A DNA stretch of 64,000 bases from Buchnera aphidicola (Protaphis terricola) (lineage in GTDB: Bacteria > Pseudomonadota > Gammaproteobacteria > Enterobacterales > Enterobacteriaceae): assembly GCF_964059145.1 (NCBI RefSeq), contig NZ_OZ060405.1, positions 62,001-126,000 of the forward strand, read 5' to 3'. How positions within the stretch are numbered: the stretch's first letter is position 1; every line of letters starts with the position of its first letter. Shown piece after piece: positions 29,768 to 40,754 of the stretch. The notes beneath the pieces were generated by a model. That model had not been told where the DNA came from and searched no databases. It saw nothing but the letters and a program-made list of their open reading frames with translations. A program made the position numbers and the translations under genes.

Positions 29768-31765
29768 ATGTATTTAAAAAAAGATTTATCAAATGTAATT
29801 CGTATGTTAAGTGTAGATGCAGTTCAATCTGCAAAATCAGGGCATCCAGGTATGCCTATGGGTATGGCGGATATTGCAGAAGTATTATGGAGAAATTTTT
29901 TAAAACATAATCCAAAAAATCCTAAATGGGATAATCGAGATCGTTTTGTTTTATCTAATGGCCATGGTTCAATGTTATTATATAGTTTATTACATCTTAC
30001 TGGATATAATTTATCAATAGAAGAAATTAAGAATTTTAGAAAACTTAATTCTAAAACACCTGGTCATCCTGAAATAAATGAAACACCAGGAGTAGAAACA
30101 ACTACTGGGCCATTAGGTCAAGGTTTAGCAAACGCAGTTGGAATGGCTATTGCAGAAAAAACTTTAAGTGCTTATTTTAATAAGCCAGATTATGATATAA
30201 TTAATCATTATACCTGGGTATTTGTAGGTGATGGTTGTTTAATGGAAGGTATTTCACATGAAGTTTGTTCTTTAGCAGGTACTTTAAAACTCGGAAAATT
30301 AATTGTTTTTTATGATAATAATGGTATTTCTATAGATGGAAAAATATCTAACTGGTTTACAGACGATACAGTTATGCGTTTTAAATCTTATAATTGGCAT
30401 GTAATAAAGGATGTAGATGGTCATAATTCAGAATCTATTGAAAAAAGTATTAAGGCCGCAATATCTGTAAAAAATAAACCTTCTATTATTATTTGTAATA
30501 CTATCATTGGTTTTGGATCACCAAATAAATCTGGTACTTCTGAATCTCATGGTGCTCCATTAGGGGAATCAGAAATTATTTTAACAAGAAATAATTTACA
30601 ATGGAAATACTCACCTTTTGAAATACCTAAAAAAATTTATGAAAAGTGGAATTTTATTCAACAAGGTGAAAAATTAGAAAAATTATGGAATAAGAAATTT
30701 TCTTTATATAAATTAAAATATCCTAAACTTGCAAAAGAATATTTACGTCGTTTTCAAGAAAATTTGCCTGAAGAATGGAATAAAAAAGTTGATAAATATA
30801 TTTTAAATTTACAAAATAATCCGAAAAATATAGCAAGTCGTAATGCTTCTCAAAATGTTTTAGAAAAATTTGTCAAGATATTGCCTGAGTTAATTGGTGG
30901 ATCAGCAGATTTATCTCCTAGTAATTTAAGTATTTGTTCGTCTTCACGATCTATAGTAGAATATCCGTCTGGTAATTATATTCATTATGGTGTTCGTGAA
31001 TTTGGAATGACTGCAATTGCTAATGGTATTGCGAATCATGGAGGATTTATTCCATATACTTCTACATTTTTAATTTTTGTTGAATATGCAAGAAATGCCG
31101 TTCGTATGGCTGCTTTAATGAATACTAAACATATCTTCATATATACACATGATTCTATTGGATTAGGTGAAGATGGACCTACTCATCAGCCAGTAGAGCA
31201 ATTAATTAGTTTAAGAACAACTCCAAATTTAGATGTATGGAGACCCTGTGATCAAGTAGAAACTGCGATAGCATGGAAATATGCGATTGAAAAGAAAAAA
31301 GGACCTACTGCATTAATTTTATCACGTCAAAATTTATCTCAATGTTATAGAACTAAAATACAATTAAATCAAATTTCTTATGGAGCATATATATTATATG
31401 ATTCTAATAAATCTATTGATGTGATCTTTATATCAACTGGTTCAGAAATTGAAATTACTTTACTTGCAGCTAAAAAAATTGCTTCTTTTGGATACTCTGT
31501 TCGTGTTGTTTCAATGCCTTCTAATAATGTTTTTGATAGACAGGACCAAGTTTATAAAGAATCAGTATTACCTTCTCATGTAACTAAAAAGATTGCAGTA
31601 GAAGCAAGTATTAAGGATTTTTGGTACAAATATGTAGGAATAAATGGTTTAATTATTGGTATGGAAACATTTGGAAAATCTGCTCCAGGTAATATTTTAT
31701 TTAAAAATTTTGGTTTTACTGTAGATAATATAGTTAATAAAACAAAAATTTTTTTAAAATATTAA
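29768..31765 (+). CDS. tktB: transketolase
   Basis: Thiamine-diphosphate enzyme exchanging two-carbon units between pentose and other sugar phosphates. 665 residues (E. coli 667). The cofactor motif runs from GDGCLMEG to the NN pair in [11 protein letters not shown]. Substrate-binding blocks are [12 protein letters not shown] at the start and [13 protein letters not shown] in the second half. It follows talA by 40 nt, as in the E. coli talA-tktB pair, and supplies erythrose 4-phosphate for the aroH product and ribose 5-phosphate for histidine. The name tktB rests on this context. Confidence 0.96.
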   Translation: MYLKKDLSNVIRMLSVDAVQSAKSGHPGMPMGMADIAEVLWRNFLKHNPKNPKWDNRDRFVLSNGHGSMLLYSLLHLTGYNLSIEEIKNFRKLNSKTPGHPEINETPGVETTTGPLGQGLANAVGMAIAEKTLSAYFNKPDYDIINHYTWVFVGDGCLMEGISHEVCSLAGTLKLGKLIVFYDNNGISIDGKISNWFTDDTVMRFKSYNWHVIKDVDGHNSESIEKSIKAAISVKNKPSIIICNTIIGFGSPNKSGTSESHGAPLGESEIILTRNNLQWKYSPFEIPKKIYEKWNFIQQGEKLEKLWNKKFSLYKLKYPKLAKEYLRRFQENLPEEWNKKVDKYILNLQNNPKNIASRNASQNVLEKFVKILPELIGGSADLSPSNLSICSSSRSIVEYPSGNYIHYGVREFGMTAIANGIANHGGFIPYTSTFLIFVEYARNAVRMAALMNTKHIFIYTHDSIGLGEDGPTHQPVEQLISLRTTPNLDVWRPCDQVETAIAWKYAIEKKKGPTALILSRQNLSQCYRTKIQLNQISYGAYILYDSNKSIDVIFISTGSEIEITLLAAKKIASFGYSVRVVSMPSNNVFDRQDQVYKESVLPSHVTKKIAVEASIKDFWYKYVGINGLIIGMETFGKSAPGNILFKNFGFTVDNIVNKTKIFLKY

Positions 31766-31791
31766 TTTTAACTATTTTAAATAGTTTTTTA

Positions 31792-31806
31792 GGGGCTTAT
31801 AGCCCC
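31792..31806 (+). terminator. GC-rich terminator after tktB
   Basis: GGGGCT/AGCCCC six-pair stem with a 3-nt loop, followed by CCTATTTTC. It is one of the few GC-rich stems in the window and sits 26 nt past the tktB stop codon. Confidence 0.75.
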
Positions 31807-31856
31807 CTATTTTCAAAGTATATTGTATTTATTTAAAGAATTTTTATGAGAAAAAT

Positions 31857-32984
31857 ATGATTTGTTTAATAACTGAATTAACAAAGAAATTAATTAAAAT
31901 TCCATCTATTAGTCCAAGAGATTTGGGATGTCAGGATATTATGATAGATTTTTTATCTAATCTTGGATTTGAAATAAAAGAAATAAATATCAATCATACA
32001 AGAAATTTTTGGGCTACTAAGGGAAGTGGTAAAACATTGACTTTTTTAGGTCATACAGATGTAGTACCACCTGGAAATTATCAAGATTGGAATCATCATC
32101 CATTTGATCCTATAATAAAAAATGGAATTCTTTTTGGTAGAGGTGCAGCAGATATGAAAGGAGCTTTAGCATCTATGCTTGTTGCAACTAAACAATTTTT
32201 GGAAAGATATCCAAATTATCAAGGTCGATTATCTTTTTTAATTACATCAGATGAAGAATCTTCTGCTGTTGATGGTACAAAAAAAGTAGTAGATTATTTA
32301 ATATCTAAAAAAGATATAATTGATTATTGTATTGTTGGTGAACCAACTAGTAATATTGAAATTGGAGACTGTATAAAAAATGGACGTCGGGGATCGCTTA
32401 CAGCTGATTTAGAAATTTTTGGTGTTCAAGGTCATATTGCATACCCTCATTTAGCAGATAATCCTATTCATAAAGGATTACCGATTATTTTAAAAATATT
32501 ATCAATGCCATTAGATAATGGTAATGATTTTTTTACTCCTACTAGTATAAATATTTCTAATATTCATTCAGGAGAAGGTAATAATAATGTAATTCCAGGT
32601 ACTTTATTTGTACAATTTAATTTTAGATTTAGTAATGAAATATCAAAAGAAAAAATTATATTAAAATTTGAAAAAATATTAAAGAAAAATAATATTAATT
32701 ATTCTATAAAATGGAATCTTTCTGGTCTACCTTTTATTACAAAAAAAGGAGTATTAATAAAATCTGTAATAAAATCTATTTTTTATATTACTAAAAAAAC
32801 ACCAATTTTATCTACAGATGGTGGTACTTCAGATGGTCGTTTTATTGCTCCACTTAATTCTCAAATTGTAGAATTAGGTTTAGTTAATAGTACTATTCAT
32901 AAAGTGAATGAATGTGTAAAAATATCAGATCTAAAAATATTAACTTTAATTTATAAAAACATTATGAAAAATTTATTTATTTGA
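31857..32984 (+). CDS. dapE: succinyl-diaminopimelate desuccinylase
   Basis: Zinc peptidase-family enzyme of the succinylase branch of lysine and meso-diaminopimelate synthesis. 375 residues, same as E. coli. Metal and catalytic residues are in [23 protein letters not shown] and [23 protein letters not shown] and [12 protein letters not shown] complete the site. Supplies lysine to the host and diaminopimelate to the cell wall. Confidence 0.97.
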   Translation: MICLITELTKKLIKIPSISPRDLGCQDIMIDFLSNLGFEIKEININHTRNFWATKGSGKTLTFLGHTDVVPPGNYQDWNHHPFDPIIKNGILFGRGAADMKGALASMLVATKQFLERYPNYQGRLSFLITSDEESSAVDGTKKVVDYLISKKDIIDYCIVGEPTSNIEIGDCIKNGRRGSLTADLEIFGVQGHIAYPHLADNPIHKGLPIILKILSMPLDNGNDFFTPTSINISNIHSGEGNNNVIPGTLFVQFNFRFSNEISKEKIILKFEKILKKNNINYSIKWNLSGLPFITKKGVLIKSVIKSIFYITKKTPILSTDGGTSDGRFIAPLNSQIVELGLVNSTIHKVNECVKISDLKILTLIYKNIMKNLFI

Positions 32985-33018
32985 ATTTAAAAAATTATCT
33001 ATGAAATATTTAATAGTG

Positions 33019-33052
33019 ATGCAGAATATCTGTTAGGATAATCTGCATTTTT
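33019..33052 (+). terminator. terminator after dapE
   Basis: ATGCAGA pairs with TCTGCAT, extended past one mismatch by a TAT/ATA stem, and is followed by TTTTT. It lies 35 nt beyond the dapE stop codon. Confidence 0.75.
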
Positions 33053-33091
33053 AAAAAACAATAGAAATAATTTTTCAATATTACTAATAGT

Positions 33092-33352
33092 TTATATAGG
33101 GGGAAAGATATTAATGTTTTCTCTATTTATATCTTTTTTTGTATAAGGGATTTTATATTCTGGATTTTCATGAGGGAAATTTATATCCTTCGGTATAATT
33201 AATTTTTTAAATTGATGTAAGTTATTTTTATTAAAAAGAATGTTATAATTTTTTGGTGAACTATTTAAGTTACATGAGGTTAATGAAAAGATAAAAAATA
33301 ATTGAAGAATTATTATTTTGTTTTTGAAAAAAAAAATATTTTTTTTAAACAT
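33092..33352 (-). CDS. bamC: short BamC-like lipoprotein
   Basis: Small lipoprotein directly after dapA, the position of bamC (nlpB) in E. coli. I start at ATG 33352 (86 residues), which overlaps the dapA stop by 8 nt; an ATG at 33376 would add 8 residues. There is a basic N-terminus, a hydrophobic stretch and a lipobox LTSC. The mature part (LKK-type hydrophobic, [17 protein letters not shown], ending NIFPPI) resembles the E. coli BamC N-terminal tail (APAGMILP, GDYAIPV, DIRPPAQPL). Both globular domains of the 344-residue E. coli protein are missing. The match is by eye, so it is moderately sure. Confidence 0.72.
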   Translation of the reverse strand: MFKKNIFFFKNKIIILQLFFIFSLTSCNLNSSPKNYNILFNKNNLHQFKKLIIPKDINFPHENPEYKIPYTKKDINRENINIFPPI

Positions 33353-34220
33353 TGGCATATTGAAAAGCTTTTTCAAGTTTTATTTTTAATGAATATGAAA
33401 TTGGAGTCATTGGCAAACGTAATGTGTCATATTTAATTAAACCTATTTTTTTAGCAAGCCATTTTATTGGAATTGGATTAGGTTCTGAAAATAACGCTTC
33501 ATGTAATAAAGATAAACGTTTATTTATAATTCTTGCATTAATAAAATCACCTTTTAATGCATATGAACACATTTTTTTCATTTCTTTTGCAACAACGTTT
33601 GCTGTTACTGAAATGACTCCATGACCACCTAATTGCATAAAATCTAATGCTGTTGCATCGTCTCCACTAATTAATAAAAAATTATCTTTAACTACATTTT
33701 TAATTTTATTAATTCTTGATAAATCCCCAGTTGCTTCTTTTATTCCAATTATATTATTAAATTTAGATAAACGTTTTATAGTTTTTGGTAATAAATCACA
33801 TCCAGTGCGACTGGGAACATTGTATAAAATTTGTGGTAATTCTGTATTTTCTGAAATAGCTTTAAAATGTTGATATAATCCTTCTTGAGTAGGTTTATTA
33901 TAATATGGAGTAACAGTTAAACAAGCAGAAATTCCAGATTTTTCAAATCTTTTTGTTAATGATATAGCTTCTGTAGTTGCATTTGCACCTGTTCCTGCAA
34001 TAATTGGAATTCTTTTATCTGCAATTTCTAATGTTAGCATTACAGCTTTAATATGTTCTTCTTGACTTAAGGTAGCTGATTCTCCAGTTGTTCCAATTGA
34101 AACAATTGCTGTTGTTTTATGCAATACATGATAATCAATCAGGTTTTTTAAACTAGAATAGCAAATATTTCCTGATTTATTCATTGGTGTAATTAAAGCT
34201 ACAATACTTCCTGTGAACAT
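33345..34220 (-). CDS. dapA: 4-hydroxy-tetrahydrodipicolinate synthase
   Basis: First committed enzyme of diaminopimelate and lysine synthesis, joining pyruvate and aspartate semialdehyde. 291 residues (E. coli 292). The Schiff-base lysine is in [14 protein letters not shown], the catalytic tyrosine in [15 protein letters not shown], and the pyruvate-binding loop is GTTGESATL. Its stop overlaps the start of the small lipoprotein gene, implying coupled expression. Confidence 0.97.
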   Translation of the reverse strand: MFTGSIVALITPMNKSGNICYSSLKNLIDYHVLHKTTAIVSIGTTGESATLSQEEHIKAVMLTLEIADKRIPIIAGTGANATTEAISLTKRFEKSGISACLTVTPYYNKPTQEGLYQHFKAISENTELPQILYNVPSRTGCDLLPKTIKRLSKFNNIIGIKEATGDLSRINKIKNVVKDNFLLISGDDATALDFMQLGGHGVISVTANVVAKEMKKMCSYALKGDFINARIINKRLSLLHEALFSEPNPIPIKWLAKKIGLIKYDTLRLPMTPISYSLKIKLEKAFQYANV

Positions 34221-34366
34221 TATTTTAAATGTCCTCCATAAAAAAAATTTGTGGTATATTTATTTCAATTTTATTCCGGTATTAAACGAATTAACAGATA
34301 TTTTAAAATATATCAAATATAATGTATTTAAAATAATTCAATTTTTTTTAAATATATTAATACTTT

Positions 34367-35437
34367 TTAAACAATTTTTTTATCGCATTGTGCTCGGAAT
34401 CTTAATATATGATCCATAATTACAATAGCAACCATTGCTTCAGTAATTGGGACTGCTCGTATACCTACACATGGATCATGCCTTCCTTTTACAACTATTT
34501 TTGATTTTTCATTATTTATATTTACTGTTTCACCTGGTATTCGTATACTTGATGTTGGTTTAAATGCTACTTTTAATATAATATTTTCTCCATTACTAAT
34601 TCCACCTAGAATACCTCCACAATGATTACTTTTAAAACCAGATGGATTTATTTCATCTCTATGTTGACTGCCTCTTTGATTTACAACTAAAAAACCATCT
34701 CCAATTTCTATTCCTTTAGCTGCATTAATACTCATTAAAGCGTGTGATAAATCAGCATCTATACGATCAAAAACTGGTTCTCCGAGTCCTATAGGAATAT
34801 TTTCAGCGATAATTGTTATTTTAGCACCAATTGAATCACCAATTTTTTTTAAATATTTAATTAGCTCTTTAATTTCTTTATTTTTCTTTGAATTAGCCGA
34901 AAAAAAAGGATTGTTATTTACTTCATCCCATGATTCAAATGGACATTCAATATCGCCAATTTTTGATAAATATGCTCTTATCTTTATTCCATATTTATTT
35001 TGAAGATATTTTTTTGCAATAGCTCCAGCAGCAACTCGCATTGCAGTTTCACGAGCCGAAGATCTTCCTCCTCCTCTATAATCTCTAATACCATATTTTT
35101 TTTCATATGTATAATCAGCATGTCCTGGTCTAAATAAATGTTTTATTGTTTTATAATCTTGGGATCTTTGATCAGTATTTTTAATTATTAAACCAATACT
35201 AGTTCCTGTAGTAATTCCGTTAAACGTTCCAGAAAGTATTTGAACTTTATCTAATTCACATCTTTGTGTAGTATATCTCGAGTTTCCTGGTTTTCTTCGA
35301 TTTAATTCAACTTGTAAATCATCAGATGATAGTTTTAAACCTGGTGGAACACCATCCACTATGCAGCCTAAAGCTATGCCGTGTGATTCACCAAAAGTAG
35401 TTACACAAAATATTTTTCCGATTGTATTTCCAGCCAT
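34367..35437 (-). CDS. aroC: chorismate synthase
   Basis: FMN-dependent last step of the shikimate pathway, making chorismate for all aromatic amino acids. 356 residues (E. coli 361). Signatures: [24 protein letters not shown]-like [43 protein letters not shown] and [15 protein letters not shown]. prmB, its E. coli partner, is absent, so aroC is now divergent from smrB. Confidence 0.97.
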   Translation of the reverse strand: MAGNTIGKIFCVTTFGESHGIALGCIVDGVPPGLKLSSDDLQVELNRRKPGNSRYTTQRCELDKVQILSGTFNGITTGTSIGLIIKNTDQRSQDYKTIKHLFRPGHADYTYEKKYGIRDYRGGGRSSARETAMRVAAGAIAKKYLQNKYGIKIRAYLSKIGDIECPFESWDEVNNNPFFSANSKKNKEIKELIKYLKKIGDSIGAKITIIAENIPIGLGEPVFDRIDADLSHALMSINAAKGIEIGDGFLVVNQRGSQHRDEINPSGFKSNHCGGILGGISNGENIILKVAFKPTSSIRIPGETVNINNEKSKIVVKGRHDPCVGIRAVPITEAMVAIVIMDHILRFRAQCDKKIV

Positions 35438-35623
35438 ATTTGTCTTCTTTTCTTTTAGTTATAGATTTATTATATATAAAAATATTTTTTTTATTAAATA
35501 AATAATGATAAAAATTTTTATTTGTTGTTTTTATAAAAACTAAATTATATAATCAAAAAAATATTTATTAAAAGAATAATTTTAAACAATATCAATTTAT
35601 TAAATTTTTGGTAATAAATAATT

Positions 35624-36175
35624 ATGAATAAAAATCAGCAATATTCTAATAAAGATAATCTTAAAAAAGATAATATTAATATTGTATTTCGTCAGTATTT
35701 AAATGGAATACGTGAAATTGTACAAGATAAAATATTTCATACAAGAGTTAGAAAAGTACTAAGTAAAAATTCAAAAAAAAATATTTTTGAACAAGAAGCA
35801 CATAGTTATTATTTTTCATGCTTTCGAAATAAAAAAAATTTTTTTAAAGAAAATCCAGTTTCTTACATTCGTAATAAAAGTTCAAATAATATTTTAAAAC
35901 GATTAAAACAAGGAAAATATTTTCCAGATATTTCACTTGATTTACATGGATTAAACCAATATCAATCACAAAAAAAATTAGGTCAATTAATTACTATATG
36001 TCAAAAAGAAAAAATTTTTTGTGCACATATTATACATGGATATGGGAAAAATATTTTAAAACAACAGATACCTTTTTGGTTATCTCAACATCCTGATATA
36101 ATTGCTTTTCATCAAGCACCTAAGATGTTTGGTAGTGATGCAGCTATTATTGCTCTTATTGAAATTTATAATTAA
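35624..36175 (+). CDS. smrB: SmrB, Smr-domain ribosome-associated endonuclease
   Basis: In E. coli SmrB (YfcN) binds collided ribosomes and cuts the mRNA between them to start rescue. 183 residues, same as E. coli. The Smr domain starts at DLHGLNQYQSQKKLG near residue 105, contains the HGxG loop as HGYGKNILKQQ (E. coli has HGHG) and ends with QAPKMFGSDAAIIALIE. The N-terminal half, which docks the ribosome, is present but divergent. Formerly annotated as UPF0115. Confidence 0.92.
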   Translation: MNKNQQYSNKDNLKKDNINIVFRQYLNGIREIVQDKIFHTRVRKVLSKNSKKNIFEQEAHSYYFSCFRNKKNFFKENPVSYIRNKSSNNILKRLKQGKYFPDISLDLHGLNQYQSQKKLGQLITICQKEKIFCAHIIHGYGKNILKQQIPFWLSQHPDIIAFHQAPKMFGSDAAIIALIEIYN

Positions 36176-36266
36176 ATAATAATAAATAAAAATTCATCAA
36201 TTTTTTTATTTTTAAATATATTACAATTTACTATAAATAATATTTACTTATACTCAATAGAAACAA

Positions 36267-36301
36267 CTTTTTTAAAACCCTATCTTTTTTTAAAACCCTA
36301 T
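36267..36301 (+). repeat. tandem direct repeat in the hisG leader
   Basis: Two nearly identical units, C-T6-AAAACCC-TAT (36267-36283) and C-T7-AAAACCC-TAT (36284-36301). Each AAAACCC can pair with the single GGGTTTT at 36308-36314, so two alternative stems are possible. Confidence 0.75.
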
Positions 36302-36317
36302 ATTGTTGGGTTTTTTT
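36292..36317 (+). terminator. terminator hairpin between smrB and hisG
   Basis: AAAACCC/GGGTTTT, a 7-bp stem with a 9-nt loop, continuing into a T7 run. It may end the smrB transcript or act in the his leader; no His-rich leader peptide is visible before it. Confidence 0.75.
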
Positions 36318-36324
36318 GTTTTAT

Positions 36325-36352
36325 AAAAGTAAAATTTTAAAAATTTACTTTT
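36325..36352 (+). other. second hairpin before hisG
   Basis: AAAAGTAAA pairs with TTTACTTTT (9 bp) around a 10-nt AT loop, followed by TTGTATAAAAATATTATAGGA and the hisG start. It is the second stem in a 60-nt stretch and could be a weak terminator or a leader structure. Confidence 0.5.
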
Positions 36353-36381
36353 TTGTATAAAAATATTATAGGATTTTTAAG

Positions 36382-37281
36382 ATGTTAAACAATAATCGTT
36401 TACGTATAGCTATGCAGAAAACTGGTCGTTTAAGTAATGAATCTGTAAATTTGTTATTATTATGTGGAATTAAAATTAATTTAAAACAACAAAAATTAAT
36501 AGCTTTTTCTGAAAATATGCCTATTGATGTAATGTTAGTACGTGATGATGATATTCCAGGTTTAGTAATGGATGGAGTAGTTGATTTAGGTATAGTAGGA
36601 GAAAATGTTTTAGAGGAAGAATTATTAAATCGAAAATCCCAATGTTTAGAAAATTCTTATATTACTTTAAGACGTCTTGATTTTGGTATTTGTAGATTAT
36701 CTCTTGCTATTCCTATTAATACTCCTTACATTAATATAGAATCTTTAAAAAATTTTAGAATAGCTACTTCATATCCAAATTTATTAAAAAAATATTTAGA
36801 CCGAAAAAATATTCGTTTTAAATCTTGTATGTTAAATGGTTCTGTAGAAGTAGCTCCTAGAGCTGGTTTAGCTGATGCTATTTGTGATTTAGTTTCTACT
36901 GGAGCTACTTTAGAAGCTAATGGTTTACGTGAAGTTAAAGTTATATTTAAATCACATGCCTCTCTTATTTGTAGAACCGGAGACATTAATTTTTTAAAAA
37001 GAGAAGTAATTAACAAGTTAATGACTCGTATTAAAGGTGTTATTAAAGCACGTGAATCAAAATATATTATGTTACATGCTCCTATTAATAAACTTGAACA
37101 AGTAATATCTTTATTACATGGAGCTGAAAGACCTACAATTTTAAAATTAGCAGGTGATAAAAATCGAGTAGCTATGCATATGGTTAGTAGTGAAACATTA
37201 TTTTGGGAAACAATGGAGAAATTAAAATCTTTAGGAGCTAGTTCAATTTTAGTTTTGCCTATTGAGAAGATGATGGAGTAA
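36382..37281 (+). CDS. hisG: ATP phosphoribosyltransferase (long form)
   Basis: First and feedback-controlled step of histidine synthesis, joining ATP and phosphoribosyl pyrophosphate. 299 residues, equal to E. coli, so the C-terminal histidine-binding ACT-like domain is kept. Conserved blocks: [25 protein letters not shown], the PRPP loop [14 protein letters not shown] and [14 protein letters not shown]. First gene of an eight-gene his operon in the E. coli order. Confidence 0.98.
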   Translation: MLNNNRLRIAMQKTGRLSNESVNLLLLCGIKINLKQQKLIAFSENMPIDVMLVRDDDIPGLVMDGVVDLGIVGENVLEEELLNRKSQCLENSYITLRRLDFGICRLSLAIPINTPYINIESLKNFRIATSYPNLLKKYLDRKNIRFKSCMLNGSVEVAPRAGLADAICDLVSTGATLEANGLREVKVIFKSHASLICRTGDINFLKREVINKLMTRIKGVIKARESKYIMLHAPINKLEQVISLLHGAERPTILKLAGDKNRVAMHMVSSETLFWETMEKLKSLGASSILVLPIEKMME

Positions 37282-37286
37282 ATATT

Positions 37287-38600
37287 GTGAAATATTTAGA
37301 TTTAATTGTTAAATGGAGTGATTTAACTCTTGATGAACAAAAAAAAGTTTTATTAAGGCCGATTCATTCAAATAGTGATCTTATTAGAACAAAAGTAAGT
37401 GAAATTATTAAAAATGTTCAAATTTCAGGTGATCAAGCTGTACAGAATTATACTAATTTATTTGATAAATGTTTATTAGATACATTTAAAGTTTCTCAAA
37501 ATCATATTGTATCTTCTTTATTAAAGATTGATCCTATATTAAAAAAGGCTATTTTAATTGCTAAAAAGAATATTACATCTTTTCATAAAGCTCAAATTTT
37601 ATTTGATACAGATATTGAAACACAACCTGGAATACGTTGTCAGCAAATTTATTTACCTCTAAATTCAATTGGTATTTATATTCCAAATGGGATAGCTCCT
37701 TTATTATCTACTGTTTTAATGCTTGCTATACCTGCTCAAATTGCTGGATGTAAAAATATTATTTTATGTTCCCCGCCTCCTATTAGTGATGAAATTATTT
37801 ATACTGCTTATACATGTGGAATCGATCAAATTTTTCAAATAGGCGGAGCACAAGCTATTTCTGCTCTTTCTTTTGGAACAGAAAGTATACCTAAGGTAGA
37901 TAAAATTTTTGGACCAGGAAATGCTTACGTTACAGAGGCAAAATTACAAGTTAATTCTATGTTAAACGGACCAGATATAGATATGTTAGCAGGTCCATCT
38001 GAGTTATTAATTATTGCTGATGAAACTGCAAATTCAGATTTTATTGCTTCTGATTTATTATCTCAAGCTGAACATGGTGTTAATTCACAGGTAATATTAT
38101 TAACTTCATCTAATGAATTATCTAAGCAAGTAGTTATCTCTCTTGAAAAACAATTAAAAAATTTATCTCAATCAAATAATATATATACTGCATTAAAAAA
38201 TAGTTCAATAATTTTAACAAAAAATATTTTTGAATCTATTAATATATCTAATACATACGCACCAGAACATTTAATTATTAATACAAAGAAACCAAGATCA
38301 TTATTAAATTATATATTAAATGCTAGTTCAATTTTTTTAGGTCCTTGGTCTCCTGAGTCTGCAGGAGATTATGCTTCTGGAACAAATCATGTTTTACCTA
38401 CATATGGGAAATCTATTTCTAATTCTGCATTAGGATTATCTGATTTTAAAAAACGTATTTTAGTTCAGGAATTAACATCTGATGGTTTTATAAATTTATC
38501 AGATACTATTGAAGTACTATCTAAAACAGAGAAACTTGAAGCTCATTATAATGCTATAAAAATAAGAAAAAATTTTTTTAAGGATAAAAATGAAGGATAA
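37287..38600 (+). CDS. hisD: histidinol dehydrogenase
   Basis: Zinc enzyme catalysing the last two oxidations from histidinol to histidine. 437 residues (E. coli 434). It starts at GTG (37287), five nt after hisG, with TGGAGT upstream. Key blocks: KIFGPGNAYVTEAKL, DMLAGPSELLIIAD, SQAEHGVNSQ with a zinc ligand, TYAPEHLI and SAGDYASGTNHVLPTYG. Overlaps hisC by 11 nt. Confidence 0.98.
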   Translation: MKYLDLIVKWSDLTLDEQKKVLLRPIHSNSDLIRTKVSEIIKNVQISGDQAVQNYTNLFDKCLLDTFKVSQNHIVSSLLKIDPILKKAILIAKKNITSFHKAQILFDTDIETQPGIRCQQIYLPLNSIGIYIPNGIAPLLSTVLMLAIPAQIAGCKNIILCSPPPISDEIIYTAYTCGIDQIFQIGGAQAISALSFGTESIPKVDKIFGPGNAYVTEAKLQVNSMLNGPDIDMLAGPSELLIIADETANSDFIASDLLSQAEHGVNSQVILLTSSNELSKQVVISLEKQLKNLSQSNNIYTALKNSSIILTKNIFESINISNTYAPEHLIINTKKPRSLLNYILNASSIFLGPWSPESAGDYASGTNHVLPTYGKSISNSALGLSDFKKRILVQELTSDGFINLSDTIEVLSKTEKLEAHYNAIKIRKNFFKDKNEG

Positions 38601-39663
38601 AATAACACATTTAATTAGATCAAATATAAAAAATTTAAAACCTTATCAATCAGCTCGACGTATTGGTGGAAATGGTGATATATGGTTAAATGCAAACGAA
38701 TCTCCTATTTCTCCTTTATTTAAAACCAATATTACATCATTTAATCGTTATCCTGAGTTTCAACCTAATTCTTTACGTATAGCTTATGCTGAATATGCTG
38801 GTTTACTAAAAGAACAAATTTTAATCACTAGAGGTGCTGACGAAGGTATAGATCTATTAATGAAAGCTTTTTGCGATCCTAAAGAAGATGCAATTATTTA
38901 CTGTCCACCAACTTATGATATGTATTCTATATGTGCAAAAATTTTTAATATTAGAATAAAAAAAATTCCAACTTTTAAAAATACTTGGCAAATTGATTTA
39001 GAGCAAATTAGATTGAATCTTAATAAAGTTAAAATTATATATATTTGTAATCCTAATAATCCAACAGGAAATCTTATCTCAAGGAAAGATCTTATTACTT
39101 TATTAAAATTAACTTTAGGATCTGTTTTAGTAGTTATAGATGAAGCATATATAGAATTTTCTATTAAGGATAGCATGGTAAATTATTTAAAAGATTATCC
39201 AAATTTGATTATTTTACGTACTTTATCAAAAGCATTCGCATTAGCAGCAATACGATGTGGTTTTATTTTAGCAAATAAAGAAATTATTAATATTTTAAAT
39301 AAAGTAATTAGTCCATATCCTATTTCTACAATTATTTCAGATATTGCTACACAATCTTTAAGTTATAATTCAATTCAAAATATGAAAGAACGAGTTTTAA
39401 CAATAAATTTAAATCGAAACTGGTTAGTAAAAGAATTAAAAAAAATTAATTTAGTAGAAAGAATATTTAATAGTCATGCAAATTATATTTTAGTAAAGTT
39501 TTCTATGTTTGAAAAAATATTTAATAAATTATGGCAAAAAGGTATAATTTTAAGAAATCAAAATCATAAAATAAATTTAAAAAAATGTTTAAGAATATCA
39601 ATTGGATCTTATTTAGAATGTGTAAACTTAATTAAAGAAATACAAAATTTTTCAAACATATAG
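38590..39663 (+). CDS. hisC: histidinol-phosphate aminotransferase
   Basis: Pyridoxal-phosphate transaminase making histidinol phosphate. 357 residues (E. coli 356). The cofactor lysine is in RTLSKAFALAAIRCG; other blocks are WLNANESPIS, ITRGADEGIDLL, CNPNNPTGNLI and VVIDEAYIEF. Overlaps the end of hisD and precedes hisB. Confidence 0.97.
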   Translation: MKDKITHLIRSNIKNLKPYQSARRIGGNGDIWLNANESPISPLFKTNITSFNRYPEFQPNSLRIAYAEYAGLLKEQILITRGADEGIDLLMKAFCDPKEDAIIYCPPTYDMYSICAKIFNIRIKKIPTFKNTWQIDLEQIRLNLNKVKIIYICNPNNPTGNLISRKDLITLLKLTLGSVLVVIDEAYIEFSIKDSMVNYLKDYPNLIILRTLSKAFALAAIRCGFILANKEIINILNKVISPYPISTIISDIATQSLSYNSIQNMKERVLTINLNRNWLVKELKKINLVERIFNSHANYILVKFSMFEKIFNKLWQKGIILRNQNHKINLKKCLRISIGSYLECVNLIKEIQNFSNI

Positions 39664-39692
39664 TATTTATAAATCATGAGGTTATATTTATT

Positions 39693-40754
39693 TTGAAGAA
39701 AAAAATATTATTTATTGATCGTGATGGCACGTTAGTTAATGAACCTAAAGATAATTACCAGATTGATAGAATCAATAAAATTGTATTTAAAAAAAATGTT
39801 ATTTCATCTTTATATAAATTAATGCAATTAGATTATAAATTTATTATGGTAACGAATCAAGATGGTTTAGGAACTAGATTTTTTCCATTAAAAGATTTTA
39901 ACATATCTCATTCTTTTATTTTAAATATTTTTAAATCAGAAGGTATAGTATTTGAAGATATTTTAATTTGTCCACATTTTAAATCTGATAATTGTGAATG
40001 TAGAAAACCAAAAATAAAATTATTACAGCCATGGTTAAATAAATTTCAAAAAAATAAAAGTTATGTTATTGGTGACCGTCAAACAGATATGGATTTAGCA
40101 AAAAATATAAAATTAGAAGGAATACAATATAAAGAAGGTGATTTTATTTGGAAAGATATTGTTAATAAGATTATAAAAAAAAATAGATTTGGGGAAGTTT
40201 TTAGAAAAACAAAAGAAACTTGTATTCATATTAAAGTATGGTTAGATAAAGAATATTCTAGTTATATTAAAACAGGAATAAATTTTTTTGATCATATGTT
40301 AGAACAATTATCATTTCATAGCGGTATTTCTACTTATATATTAGCTCAAGGCGATTTAAAAATTGATGATCATCATACTGTAGAAGATGTCGGTATTACT
40401 TTAGGTCAAGCTTTATTAAAAGCATTAGAAAAAAAAATTGGTATATCTCGTTTTGGTTTCGTTTTACCTATGGATGAAAGTTTATCACAATGTACAATTG
40501 ATTTGTCTAATCGTGCATATTTAAATTTTCAAGGTCACTTTAGACATCAAATGGTTGGAGATTTAAATACTGATATGATAGAACATTTTTTTTATTCTCT
40601 TTGTCAATCTATGAAAATTACACTTCATTTATCTTTTAAAGGGAAAAATGATCATCATTGTGCTGAAAGTTTATTTAAAGTTTTTGGAAAAACACTTCGT
40701 CAAGCAATACAAATAAAAGGAAATAAATTACCAACATCAAAAGGAATGTTATAG
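39693..40754 (+). CDS. hisB: histidinol-phosphatase / imidazoleglycerol-phosphate dehydratase
   Basis: Bifunctional enzyme of histidine synthesis. 353 residues (E. coli 355). It starts at TTG (39693) with GAGG upstream. The N-terminal HAD phosphatase has D9 and D11 in FIDRDGTL, a cysteine/histidine zinc loop ([14 protein letters not shown]) and [10 protein letters not shown]. The C-terminal dehydratase has metal ligands in [25 protein letters not shown] and [10 protein letters not shown]. Both halves look intact. Confidence 0.97.
   Translation: MKKKILFIDRDGTLVNEPKDNYQIDRINKIVFKKNVISSLYKLMQLDYKFIMVTNQDGLGTRFFPLKDFNISHSFILNIFKSEGIVFEDILICPHFKSDNCECRKPKIKLLQPWLNKFQKNKSYVIGDRQTDMDLAKNIKLEGIQYKEGDFIWKDIVNKIIKKNRFGEVFRKTKETCIHIKVWLDKEYSSYIKTGINFFDHMLEQLSFHSGISTYILAQGDLKIDDHHTVEDVGITLGQALLKALEKKIGISRFGFVLPMDESLSQCTIDLSNRAYLNFQGHFRHQMVGDLNTDMIEHFFYSLCQSMKITLHLSFKGKNDHHCAESLFKVFGKTLRQAIQIKGNKLPTSKGML

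Noticed and set aside
34213..34419. 68-codon frame in the dapA-aroC spacer on the plus strand
   Set aside because: It overlaps the ends of both flanking genes, is low-complexity hydrophobic sequence and has no family signature; such frames are expected by chance here.
36176..36381. Histidine-rich leader peptide (hisL)
   Set aside because: No start codon followed by a run of His codons exists in the smrB-hisG spacer.
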